A stretch of 64,000 nt of DNA from the NCBI GenBank assembly GCA_026874595.1, contig CM049314.1, positions 29,277,729 through 29,341,728 on the forward strand. The letters are read 5' to 3'. Under the pieces are notes generated by a model. That model searched no databases. It worked only from the letters and a program-made list of their open reading frames with translations, and was not told the origin of the DNA. The position numbers and the translations under genes are program-made. Positions 45,401 through 57,476 of the stretch are shown in pieces. This DNA is from Sipunculus nudus. Lineage: Eukaryota; Annelida; Sipuncula; Golfingiida; Sipunculidae. How positions within the stretch are numbered: the stretch's first letter is position 1; the number at the start of each line of letters is the position of its first letter.

Positions 45401-48170
45401 TCACAGGGGTAAGATAGTTTTCCAACGGTTAAAACCTTGTATAATTTGTTGATTAAATATTGGCATTGATGAAAATATTTCGAATTCCTGCATAATTATG
45501 AGGATTGTAGTTATTTTGACCTAACCATATCCCTATACATTTTTCTAGATTTAATTTGAGTCCAGATACTTGTCCAAAGAGTTGAACTTCGCATAGTGCC
45601 TGCACTGATGGAATCATGGTCAGAAATTATAATCGTTGCGTCGTCTGCATATTGCGTTATTTTCACCTATTCTTCATTTTATCAGAAAGCCGTGATTTCG
45701 ATTATTATTCCTTAAACAAATAGCCATAAATTCTTCTAAAATTACGAAAAAGAGAGCGGAAATAGGACAATCCTGTCGTATTCCGCGTGACATTGTCTGG
45801 ACAGATGAGATCCATCCATTATATTTTATTCAAAATTATGGCTTAGTATATACTATTTTGATCCAATTTAAAAATAGTTTCATCATAGAATTAAAATATT
45901 GTAGAACATTTACCATGAAGTCCAATTCAAAGCTATCAAAAGCCTTGGAAAAATCTAATTGTATTAATCCGCCCGCTTTACTGTAAGTATTTATGTACTC
46001 AGTAATATCTTGTACCAGCCGTAAGTTATTGCTAATATGGCGACCTTTTATGTAACCTGTTTGATCAGGATTTACTATACTTTTTATATCTTTTTGGATT
46101 CTATTTGCAAAATGAAGGTTAATATTTTATGGTCAGTATTGCATAGATTATTGGTCTATAGTTTTTAAACAATTTACATCCCCCTTTTATGTATTTAAGT
46201 AAGTACTGACTTTCTCATAGATGCTGGCATCTCCTTTTCTGGTATATGTCTTTTATTAATTCTAGGAATGTAGGACGGAGATTTGATAGGACTAGGAGGG
46301 CAAGCCATCTAGGCCTGGGTATTTGTTTGGCTTGAGATTTTTTTATAACATCATCGCATTCAATTTTTTAAATATATCCATTGCAAAGCTCTTTTTAAAT
46401 ATCTATTTATACCTGCTTTGTTTGGTTTACACGAAGAATTTAGTTGTTTATACAATAAAGAAATAAATGTCAGTATATCATCTTCATTTGTATATAAATT
46501 ATCTTGATGGTTTATAAAGGTAATGGTTTTTGATTTTTTTATGTTTCTTTTCCAGGGAAAAATAGTAGTTTGTACTTTTCCCCTTCCTCTGTCCATTTGA
46601 CGCGGGATCTTTATTGTACTCCTTTTTATCATTATACAATTTGTCTAGTTCTTTTTCTAAATCTGCTTGCACATTTGTAAAATAATTAAAATTCTGCTGC
46701 TTTATTTTATTTATTTGCTGTTCGAGTTGATATATTTTGTTTTTTTTATACTTTTTCTTTGAGTATAAAATAGAAATTTCTTTAATTTAAAAAAAATAAT
46801 TCCCACATCAATGAAATGGATATTTGATTTTTATATTTGTCAAAGCATTCACAACTAGAGTCATTTGTCAAACACATATTTTTATTCAGACAAGAGTGAC
46901 ACATTCAATATCCAGTAAACTTAAGCTCTTATTTTATCACTGGTTTCAATGATTATACTCACAGCATTATGGTCGGTAAGGCGTGTACCTACCTGGCTAC
47001 TTATAAAACAGCAGTTATTGCATTTATTTATTTTGAAATCTAATAATTTAGAAGTAAAGATATAATCCAAACGACTTCGTAATACTTTGTATGTATACCA
47101 TATGAAACGAAGTGCGTCGTCTGTGTATGCGTCATTTATATATAAAGTATTTATAAGCCTTTGAAATTTTGGTTTAGAATTTTCATTTCGATGAAACTTT
47201 GTAGTGCTATCTTTTTTTCAGATTGAACATGTTGAAGTCTCCGGTAACAATTTAGTTATCCAACGATTTGGAATATCGTATAATCAATTTTTGAACGTCT
47301 TTTAAGAATTCACATCGAGCTTTATCAAGATTTGTTGCATTAACACATACAAGCGTACAAAATTAACAACACATTTTCAAGATAAATTAATAATTTTCTG
47401 CCTATATTATCACTGTGTTTATCGTTTAGAAAATAATAAAATTGCGCCTCAATAAGATCGCAACACCTTTACTATGCGATGAACAACTTAAAGAATGATA
47501 AACAGTACCCTTCAATGGACTGGTGAATACATGTTTAAAAGAAATAGTACATTACGTTTCCTGTAAAAACAAAATCAATATTTTGTTAAGTAAGCAATGT
47601 AAAAACCTTTAACGCTTAAAATGGTTATTTAATCCTCAGATATTCAGAGTACAGAGTTTAATATCCTTATTCATAATGAACATCGAAGTCAATATTGAAT
47701 ATTAATGATTTTTACAAGTCTCTTTTTAATAGCATTCCGAATCACTTTCAATTTCATTTCCTTCAACGATCAGATCGGCAAACGTATTGCTTGTTGTGAA
47801 TCTTTTCTGCGATTTGGCGGATTTTCTGGTTTCTTCTACGTCAGCTGGTGATTTTGAGGCCATGGGTTTTGGTCGAGTCAATCTGGAGTAATCTGTATGC
47901 GTGTTCTGAGCGCACAGTTCAAATGAACTTAACCGACTTCTTGCATTCTGACGTAGTCGTCCGTAGAGGTTGATTGTTTTCCAAAAATCTTTGTCGATAA
48001 CTTTGATTAGGTATCTTTTAGTCCGGTGCCTAGATAAGTCTGGCGCCGCCAGAGCAAGGGATGCCAAACCGGTGGCCATTAGGGCCTCCTTAAACTCTCT
48101 TATTTCTTGCGCTTTTTCGAAGATTAAGTTCTCTAATATGTCAGCTCATATTATTTGATACACAAAGCTT
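45400..48170 (-). mobile_element. Degenerate L1/Tx1-like LINE (endonuclease and reverse transcriptase)
   Basis: Read on the minus strand, domains appear in order. The frame at 48079-47726 may be the end of ORF1 (HRTKRYLIKVIDKDFW). The apurinic-type endonuclease starts near 47680 (KLCTLNI, then FLQET) and ends with SRLDYIFTSKLLDF and TDHNAVS (about 47075-46960). A linker follows (NLYTNEDDILTFISLLYKQL, within 46632-46360) and then NKYPGLDGLP near 46320. The reverse transcriptase has QTGYIKGRHISNNLRLVQDI (about 46065-46006), LDFSKAFDSFELDF, GWISS then SRGIRQDCPISALFFV, the catalytic QYADDATI (about 45655-45632) and GLKLNLEKCIGIWLG near 45540. Many stops and frameshifts make it inactive. The wording of the motifs fits the L1/Tx1 group better than RTE or CR1. 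The 3' limit is unclear. Confidence 0.85.
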
Positions 48171-48519
48171 ATGATCGAATCAGCTGCCTTATACAACAGT
48201 ACTACAAAAGCTTAATCCCATTTTTCAGAGTTAAATCGATAGTTTTGTTTGCCAAGATTTTCTCTAAACCAATGATGCAAATACTGAAACGGTGTGTTTG
48301 TAGCGCTATTGGTAAATGGGGGAGGCGTTTAAGGGTACATTAGTTTATTTCTAAATCAACATTTGGGTCCATTTTCAGTGGAAGAGAAATCAGGCATTCC
48401 TTCATTCGGAATTGAATTCGCGCCTTGCAAAACTGTATAGGGATGCAAAATATGAATATATTTTAATAGGTGTCGGCTTTTAAACGTCTATTGGTATATA
48501 TATATGTATATACATGAAT

Positions 48520-48525
48520 ACATAT

Positions 48526-48559
<34 letters not shown>

Positions 48560-48560
48560 T
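48520..48560. repeat. (AAT)n microsatellite
   Basis: About ten tandem AAT units following ATATTAATAATAAT. Confidence 0.95.
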
Positions 48561-50020
48561 GGTATAGCCTTTAAGTCTGTAGTAGAAGCGAAGGTTAAGA
48601 TAAAGAGTGACGCCTTTAAGATTGAACAACTTGTTTATTAACGCACGAGCTTGCGAAGCACTGACGCTACTTCGTTAAGGGGTAATTTAAAAAAAATGTA
48701 CACGATCTTTTTATTTTTCTGTCGGATTTTGACATTTAGTTTAAAAGGGTTATCAAGTCTCTGCCATGGAAAAGGTTTTTTTCTGTCGGTTATTGACATT
48801 TAATCTAAAAGGGTATATCAAATCTATGGCATGGAAAAGATTGAAAACTCGACATCTCTCATACACAATGCTCACTTTATCTTTTTTTAGAAAACAACTT
48901 TCAACAAGGGCGCTTTATATGTTTTTCGAAACGAAACATATTGATGGAAATCAATGTTAAAATGAATAATTAAAGGGATAGATATATATCAACACTGTCA
49001 TGTTATCAGAATTCGACTCTTGATGTTTAAGGTCAAATACTATCATACCAATTATATTCATTATTTAATTCTGCCATATTTACCAACAACATGTATTTTA
49101 CATAGTCTTTCTTCCACTTTCAACCAAATTAGTCTCCTTAGAATAATTCGCTTGCAGGAAGAGTTCATATTAGGAAACAATATAATACTTTCAACTGAAT
49201 TATATAAAATAGTTACATCACATTTCATAGGTATTTGGTGAATTGTATTATATTTTGCCGTTTCCAATAAAAATTACATGGAATTCAAACTCTCTGAAAT
49301 ATCTGAAATTGAATGAAATTCATCGATAATGTGTTTATAATCTCGAATGAAGTGTAATAGTTTTCATTAACATTAATGCCTGTAAAATATCGACGTTACA
49401 TGCGTTTTACCCCTAGCGGGCAGAGATGCAAAGCAGGAGATTATAATATTTTTTTATATACACATCCTATTTCAATACGAACAATGCACACTACGCAATT
49501 TCAATAGAGTAGTAAGCAGCCTTCAATGAATTAAAACCACGTCTTTACCATATTATTGATATTGTATAATTCCATTTTTAATTAAAATATAAATATAATT
49601 CCTAATACAATATCATAATTATGTAATACATCTATTTGATATATCATTGCAATAATAATGTATTATAATTTATAAACTTCGGTACTTTTGATCTACGTAC
49701 AAGTCATTCTAAATACATTTAGTATCAAAATCAATTAATTTTCAACCTACTTTATTTTATATAAGGAAGATGATAACAAATCAACAAAGTATAGTATAAA
49801 AACGCAACAGGGATTGAAATACAACATGAATAATGTGTCAGTGCAACTGCTGAAAGGGATACTACACAGTCTAAATACAGTGCTATACTCCATGAATGAT
49901 CAGAAAGTGATTACTAGAGATAGTTTGTACCAGTGTTGATTGGCCCAGAGAAATACCTATATCATGTACATATTGTACGGACACTCAGCATGGAATACTA
50001 AAAACAATATCGGACAAAGA
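48561..50020. other. Gene-free AT-rich DNA
   Basis: No supported gene. Near 48720-48835 there is a small internal duplication: TCTGTCGGATTTTGACATTT with AAAAGGGTTATCAA recurs about 60 bases later as TCTGTCGGTTATTGACATTT with AAAAGGGTATATCAA, followed both times by CTATGGCATGGAAAAG-like sequence. Confidence 0.5.
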
Positions 50021-50022
50021 AT

Positions 50023-50463
50023 GAGTTACAAAAGTTCTCTCAGACTACATATTGGATCAACTGGATAATGGTAGTAAAGGCCAACCAAAAGCCTGTTACG
50101 AAAGGAAAATGGATGCTATATGAAAACAGAATAAAAGATTTTAGAACAGGTAAGTAAAAGAGAAAGTAATACCAGTTAATGTAGGAAGATGTAAAAGAAG
50201 AGAAAGTTGATTGAAGAAGAAAAATAAAACTTGACAAAGTCAAGAATGAGTTACGAAAGTTTTCTCAGACTACATATTCGATCAGCTGGATAATGGTAGT
50301 AAAGGCCAGCTGAAAGCTTGTTACGAAAGGAAAATGGATGCTATATGAATACAGGAAAAAGAAGTTGGAACAGGTGAGTAAAAGAAAAAGTAATATCAGT
50401 TAATGTAGGAAGATGTAACAGAAGAGAAAAATGATTGAAGAAAAAAAAAATTTGACAAAGTCA
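50023..50463 (+). repeat. Two-copy tandem repeat of about 225 bases
   Basis: GAGTTACAAAAGTTCTCTCA at 50023 recurs as GAGTTACGAAAGTTTTCTCA at 50248, and the copies stay aligned through GGAAAATGGATGCTATATGA, GTTAATGTAGGAAGATGTAA and TTGACAAAGTCA. The copies are about 90 percent identical by eye, so the duplication is fairly young compared with other repeats here. Confidence 0.85.
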
Positions 50464-51140
50464 TCAAACTAGTAAGAAAATTCATTTATGCTTATAAGAG
50501 TAGAAGTGCAGGCTGTGAAAGTGGGAAACGGAAGGTCGATCATGAAAAAATCGGAAATACTGAGTAAAGTAAGAAAAGAAGGAACAGTTCATGGTTTTGA
50601 GAGAAAAGAAGAGAAGGAATTTGGTTTTAGAAAGAAAAGGGCGTTTGTTTCGTGGGGAAAACATAAAACTAGTCCAGGAGAAAAAAAGGAAAAATGTACA
50701 CTGATCATGGTCAGAAGAGTAAGCGAAATTCATTTGAGGAGGAAAATAAGGAAGTTTTATTACGCAATTCAGATTAAGGGGTTAAGGAATGAAGTGGAGA
50801 GAAGAAAGGTTAAGCATAGATAAAGGAATAAAGGATGTTACAAGAAAATAGGCATGAGAGCATACAACTTAGTCAGTGCCACCCGAAACTTAGTCAGCAA
50901 CACCCGAAACAAAGAGTAAAAGAAAAAACATTCCGATGGCCGTTCACAAATTCTTGTGCCGCTGGTAAAGAGCCACGTGACGTGCCATTCCATGCCCAGC
51001 TTAGATATCGTTATACCAAAAGATTTAGGCAGAGTCTTAAGCAGCGTAAGTATTGGCCAGTGCTGTGGTTGACCTTTTGCATTCATGTCCACTCACCTTT
51101 CATGCTAGTGCCACTGGCCCAGATTAGAGTTAAATAGCCT
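50464..51140 (+). other. Purine-rich segment with two open frames
   Basis: The plus strand is unusually rich in A and G from about 50000 to 50830. It holds a 111-codon frame (50488-50823) that is Lys/Arg/Glu-rich (for example KKSEILSKVRKEG and RRKIRKFYYAIQIK), followed by a second frame at 50835-51137. Both lack recognised domains. High purine bias alone removes stop codons and yields charged peptides, so I do not call a gene. Confidence 0.35.
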
Positions 51141-51253
51141 CTCGGCCCATCTTGATAATAATTAATCAACGAGATCTTTCTTTCATATATTTACTACTGC
51201 CATACAGTATATCCTAGACACAATTTGCAACAAATTTGTGTAGCTCCAAGCCT

Positions 51254-51255
<2 letters not shown>

Positions 51256-51318
<63 letters not shown>

Positions 51319-51397
51319 ACACTGTAGAAAAACATCACTGTTAATTCACTACAGATTGTAACACGGGATGCGACCCGATCTTTAGGAGAGTACCTCT

Positions 51398-51480
<83 letters not shown>
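51256..51480. repeat. (AT)n and compound (TC)n(TA)n microsatellites
   Basis: A TA array at about 51256-51315 is followed, after about 85 bases of unique sequence, by a TC array (51402-51432) that passes directly into a TA array ending at about 51481. Confidence 0.95.
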
Positions 51481-51482
<2 letters not shown>

Positions 51483-52171
51483 CTCATATGGCAGGTTATT
51501 GTTAAATCGAAATTCAGATTATATCTTTCATATAATTTTTCGGCTATAAAATGAACCGCTCGTGCATCCTTCTTTGAACGGCTGTCGTGTTATATTGAGG
51601 AACAAATTGCATAATTATGTTGTCTCTATGCTTCATATATATAAGGGTATAAAAGGGGTCATACCTATCCCAAGCAATTCTTTAATACGCCTTAATACGC
51701 TCCTGAGCCATCTGTATTCTAACTAGATCTCCTCCTGCGGCCAGACTATCAGGTCGGGTTTCTCTCCATGACTTCGCCTTCCGTAGATGCTTGTTACAAG
51801 ATCCTCGTCCTTTCTTTCTGGTTTCTCTAAATATGCAGTAAAAGCCATCGGCACAGAAAACAAGTAAAGAAACAATACGCCTTAAGTAGTGGAATTCATA
51901 ATTTGATTATTATTTGATTAAAATATTCGATATCAAATATAAACACATCAAAGTATATAGAGACAGTAAATGAAATCAATGAAAAAATCATATCCTCTGT
52001 TATATAAAGTACGCTTCATTTTAACATAATTTTAGCAGATGACAACCCAAATAGTGACAGAGTTAATCCTGAGAGATATTGCAAACACGCATCCTTTATT
52101 ATAGATTTTAATACAATGTATCATCCTCTAGAAATACTGAAATGCATCATTTGCATCTTTTATGATGAACT

Positions 52172-52330
52172 AGGCAGGGGCCTTGACAGTCGAGGGATAA
52201 AACGCTCGGCTCTCTCCAGTGGCGACCCGGGTTTGATTCCCGGCGTTGCTGTAAGAGTGGGTTGTAGTTGCCCTCCAATCCGGTGGTTTTCTCCGGGTTC
52301 TCCGGTTTCTTTTTCCCCTATAGACTACCA
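52172..52330 (+). repeat. tRNA-derived SINE, forward copy
   Basis: TCGAGGGATAAAACGCTCGG gives an A-box-like segment, and GACCCGGGTTTGATTCCCGG contains a B-box (GGTTTGATTCC, 52230-52240). A body follows with GAGTGGGTTGTAGTTGCC and GGTGGTTTTCTCCGGGTTCT then CCGGTTTCTTTTTCCCC. The same order is found on the minus strand at 52921-53057. The CTCCGGGTTCTCCGGTTTC segment resembles a central domain I know from widespread animal SINEs. Confidence 0.65.
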
Positions 52331-52920
52331 AACACCATCATCTGAGCCTCGATTATTTAACTATTTGTACAATCCATGCAAAATAACATGTTTATATTCA
52401 TAATATTCTGAATGAGGTTAGGGTCAAAAGTTTAAATTGTAAAACTAGTTATATTTGCTGTGCTAAGCGTATGTGATGCTTAAAATCTCCTTCGGGCACT
52501 CCGCTCGGTTTAAGGATTCTAAGCGTCCAATTGGAAGCACGAATTCCTGTAATTTGGGCTCTTGTAGCAGTCACTGACCGTTACAGCCTACCTCTAACAA
52601 GTGAATTGTTAAAGCACTGCTGACAACTGACCCTTACAGTTCATTTAAATCGAATGATCATGTAATGTCACGATACCCAAAAAATATCATGATATGGTCA
52701 CTTAAAATATTATCGTTAAATTATTCAAATTTACTTAACGTTTCAAAATTTGACAATCATTCCCCGGAGATGAATGAAAGCCACTGATGTGGGAATAATT
52801 GTCGTCCAAATGACAAAAAAAAATGAAATATCACGTTGCTTAAAGACCTAAAAAATATATCTGTTAGAAACTTGACATAACATCCAATAATTTATACGAC
52901 GTTGGTGGCGTTCGGCAGTC
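52331..52920. other. Spacer between opposed SINE copies
   Basis: About 590 bases with no supported gene or repeat. Confidence 0.5.
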
Positions 52921-53057
52921 TGTAGTAGTGGATGTAACTGGATGAACCCAGGAAAACCATAGAACTTGGACACACCACTAAAACCCACTTTCACAGCCAT
53001 ACCGGAGATCGAACCCGTTTCGCTAGCAGAGACTTTACCGAGTGTTTTAACCAATCC
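52921..53057 (-). repeat. tRNA-derived SINE, reverse copy (diverged)
   Basis: On the minus strand GGTTAAAACACTCGG, then ACGGGTTCGATCTCCGG (B-box), then GAAAGTGGGTTTTAGTGG and GGTTTTCCTGGGTTCATCC parallel the forward copy at 52172-52330. The two copies are diverged, so they are separate old insertions of one family in opposite orientation rather than one recent inversion. Confidence 0.6.
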
Positions 53058-53059
53058 AT

Positions 53060-56000
53060 ATGTCCATGCACCGGACTGTGGTCTAGATAGTCATTTGCTA
53101 TACCAGGTTGTATGTCTTGCAATACAGTTTCTCTTTGTTTGTTTATTTTTGAGATTCGATGTCTATTCATACATGAGTAGGGCTGGAGATTAGAATATGT
53201 TCATTAAGTAGCCTATAATTCTACATTCAAACTGTTTATACACTTTAAATATCATATTATAATGAAACCAGGCGACATAATGGGTTCTAAAACATTCTAG
53301 GTAACGCGTGTTTTCTAAGTTGAAAGGCTGTTCTTGAAAACACCTCTCTCAACTTAACTCTAAAGAATTATCTTCTCCTTGAGGCTACTCTACTCCGTTT
53401 ATTTAACACGGGAGATCGCTTGATTCGATATATTACGATACACAATAAAGTTAGAACACTGTGGTACCAAAACACGATAAGATGCGAGATGCCTCTACTT
53501 AGCAGTTTTGCTGTTTGCCAATCGCATATTTACAATAAAATATGTTTATAAAAACACGACAGCTCCGTAGCCATGTTTTAAAGTCCTTTGCAGAATGGTC
53601 TGTGCAGTAATTTCGGCAGCGTGAAGTATCGATTTGGGATGTTTCCAAATCGGGACGATCTCATGGCATTTGGAGGTGTTATTCATCTGCTTCCCAATTC
53701 CTTTTAATGTATCACTGTGAAGACTCTGACCAAGGTCACCATAAATTTATTAAATTTATATACGCAAAATGAATGGTTACTATAGGACCAGATTTTACAT
53801 CATGGACACATACTATATCTTTCCCACAAATTTGTTTTAATTGAAGGAATGTTGTTTATGAAAATTAATTTCTGATTGAACCAGTAATAAATACTTCATG
53901 CATAATACTTTAAATCAGCAGTTTTAAAAGGCAATGTTTACATGGGCAGTCCATTAATACATCAAAGAGTAAAAGAGAAATGAACTGAATTTATTGGATT
54001 CCCAAATGCTATTTTAATTCGTGACTCCATCCTTTATGCGGCCCTCACCTCTTACGAAAAAAATTGTAGACCAAAGTAACATGTCTGCTCCAAAGAAAAT
54101 GGTTTAGAGGCATCATGACTTGCTAAGGGGCTAACTTTAATCGACATCGAAATCTTTTCGAAGAGCTCGCCTCTTAAGCCTTTAGCTCAGTATTGTATGT
54201 TTTGGTGTTATAATAGTAATCCTTCAAATTTCGAAAATACCTTTCAACTGTTTTGGTGTTTAAATGCAAATTGGTGCCGTTGCTTCTTCTGTGAGAGGAA
54301 TGCTACAATGTATATCCAATTTTACCCAACTGTTTACAGAAAGGACAGATTAAGGCATGGGGAAATGAACAACCTAATTCAGTTTTATGGTGTCCCATGA
54401 GAAAGGAACTAACGAATTCTGCATATCTAAAAATATATCGCGAATTATTAGTTTACTGGCTGAAAAGGTCTAAAGGCTGTTTTTGACCGATATTCTTACT
54501 TTCAAGAAGGAGACAAAGGACCACGCCGGGTCCCAGTAGGTATCTGATCAAACTAACCATTTGCCAAATCAGCTGTCCAATCAGCGTTTTATTGTATGTG
54601 ATAACCTAAGCACGTGTCCTCGGTCCTGGATTTTAAGAAGGGATATGAATATCATATTTCGCATCATGTTAAACAAAGGCTCTATAAATTCTTTAGACAA
54701 ACATGTTATTTTTACATATGACAGATTCCTTGTGCAATTATTGTCTCTGCAGCAATCGTGCTCTCCTTTTACATCCACAGGTCGGTATCTCGAGACGAAA
54801 CCTGGTACGCAAATCTTTGGATGCAGTTTTTTGTGAAATCAAAGTCCGTTTCACATTATTTTATTCCATAACAGTTGGGTGTAATTTTAGAAAATTGAAC
54901 ACCTCCAAACATTTAATCAAGTGTCCCCGTCAGCATTAAATGAGACCTATTTGACCAAACAAGTGACCAGGGTCATCACAGACAGGGGCATTTTGGTTGA
55001 AATACTAGCAATTGATAGCGAGTTTCTGGTTAATAATGTTAATACGTATATAACATAAGTAAAGTATATGAATAAAACTACGACAAATTAGATATAATTA
55101 TAATTAAAACATTATATTACACGTTTGCAGGCTTATACAACCGCATAAAAGATGGTCAACGACACGCTAAATATATATATTGCAAAAAGTATTGAAAATG
55201 AGAAGACTGACTAAGAAAGATTAATAAAGCGGCGACTTAAACCTCCGTCAATATGGTATGACAATTTAGTAAAGATCACTTGAACCTCCAGGGTTATGGT
55301 ATTGAAATGAATTTGCTAGAACTAAATTGACATTTAAAAAAAAACTTTGAGAAACTTTTGTGCTTGGAAGCCAATGGATTAGTACCACGTTTAACACACA
55401 CATACACACACAAATATGGGCATGTATTCATGTGTGTTTCTCCTGTCCACATTATTAAGGAGTAGTACATATTTACATATGATTTATGAATGTCTACTGT
55501 TGTGCTGATTCATCATGCTCAAATGTTTCATGTGCACCATGATGGCTCAAAATTATATGTAAGGGAAAGTAAATGAGCAAAGGAAAAATTTTAAACACTT
55601 TCCTGAGCAGCATTCCATATCAGGAACACGCCAAAAAAGGATTCTTTTCAAAACATAAGATGTTCAGCACATTGGGACATAAAGCACGTACACATGCTCT
55701 CCTGAAGCAGAAAAGTGACATATTTACAATGTCCAATCCAGTGTTTTTGGATTCTGTCATGAGCAATGTTTTCATCCTACAGCGTATGGGTATAACCCCT
55801 TTTTACACTCAGTTCGCCAGGGGTAGCTAGATGTTAAGGAATTCGTTTAAAAGATTAGGATAATAAGACGGGGTATATCAAAGGGTGCCTAACAACAAGG
55901 TAGTGATTAATGGCTACGGGAAGAAAACATATCAGGACCAAGGGGCGACAACACTCCATTTGAGGGTGATTCTGATAACACCAGTTGCACACGGGAAGAA

Positions 56001-57454
56001 ACCACAGGGATGCACAGATGCTGCGAGTCACACGAGCAATGTCACAGAGGTCCAGACATGACTGAGAGACAAAATGAAAGAAGCCAAGGAGGCCTTATTT
56101 GTCCAGGCTTGTCTTATTGGTCTCTAAGGAAGCATGTTCAATATCTGAAACACTAGAGACAGATATGTTAAAAAAGGTGGGAAAACAAAAACATGTCGTC
56201 AAGGACAAATGAAGTCTACAAGTGCACCTGTGTACAGAAAACAAGAATTATTTTTTTTATTCGTTTTTTTAATCGTAAATTTTATTGCTGAAAAATTTTA
56301 ATATACACATGTCACACATAATTGTACACAATCTCATCAAATACAATATATGCAAATATATATAAAGCACATTGCCTGGATATTATTTCATCTATACTTC
56401 AAATTTTCAATCCTTGTAATTTGTACAGGCAGTATCTTACATGCAGTGGTCTTTGCATTATACATTTAACCATTGCTTTTTTTATACTATAACTACAATG
56501 CTACTGTATGTTAAAAATGCTTTTTTGTTCGTTTTTGAATGACATCCAGTAAGAGGAGAGTAAGTGGAAAGAAGAATAAAATCTTACTGAAGGTGCTACC
56601 TAACACTTCTTTACTACGGAGCGTGATGGATTCAACTTTTAGATTGTAAACAAATATATATATATAATTTTCTTTCAGTTTACTTATATTAAACGTTCGT
56701 AGCTCACCGGATAATGTGTCAATCTTTATGGTGGGATTGTTAAGGGAACCTGATTCTTTGTGACATATACATGGATACACCTTTAATAGTCTCAGCCTAT
56801 CACTAGCTTAAACGTCCGGCATTTATAAACCACGTTTGGAATTTTTCCATGTAGCTTGGACTAAGATAGGTAAATGGTCATACATATTCGGCCCACTGAC
56901 CGGATGTTTGGTTGAATGTACAAAACACCCGGTTGCTATACAACGAACGTTTCTATTATTTCGAATTATCATTAGACCTAGTTGTAAATATAGTTTGGTA
57001 TTATATATCCACGTTTTGATCAGTTTAAAGCACCCTTTTTCACTCAGCAGTTGCAGTCTCAAGATAATTAATTGTTTTTCCGGCAATACGCTGCTTGATA
57101 TCAATACGCAAGATTAAAGGTTTAGCATCTACACATTTGGGTTTGTTACGGGGTAAACGGATTATAGGTGGTCGAGAACAAACAAAACCCGTTTAAATAG
57201 TCCATTCAAATAAAGTGACGGTTACTTTTACCACTTCCCTGAGAGATGTATTTGTACTTTAACGTAGGCTATTCTTCTTTAGTGTCTTCTAAATTCATTC
57301 TCTTTAGTTATATATCAAAGTAACATGAAAATGTCTGTCGGAAAACTGATTCTCCGTTTCTCATCCGTCGTTTATAAACGCCACGTAGACCATACTTCTA
57401 TTTAATTAATGTTCTATCATAATTTTCTTTTAGGATATCAATACATTAGATTTT
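53060..57454. other. Gene-free region between SINE pair and threonine aldolase gene
   Basis: About 4.4 kb without a defensible gene. The plus-strand frame at 55573-55830 (MSKGKILNTFLSSIPYQEHA...) is compositionally protein-like and lies in a locally GC-richer stretch (55560-56230), but it has no recognised domain. No other notable repeat was seen apart from short homopolymers. Confidence 0.4.
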
Positions 57455-57460
57455 TTTATT
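57455..57460 (-). terminator. Candidate polyadenylation signal of the threonine aldolase gene
   Basis: AATAAA on the minus strand, 17 bases after the TAA stop. If used, the 3' untranslated region would be very short, so a more distal signal may be the real one. Confidence 0.3.
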
Positions 57461-57476
57461 TATCCACGTTTTCTAC

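Noticed and set aside
50488-51137. Retrotransposon Gag-like gene
   Set aside because: The frames are basic and open, but there is no zinc knuckle, protease or LTR pair; purine bias explains the open frames.
55573-55830. Small gene MSKGKILNTF...
   Set aside because: No domain, splice or promoter support; mentioned only within the gene-free region.
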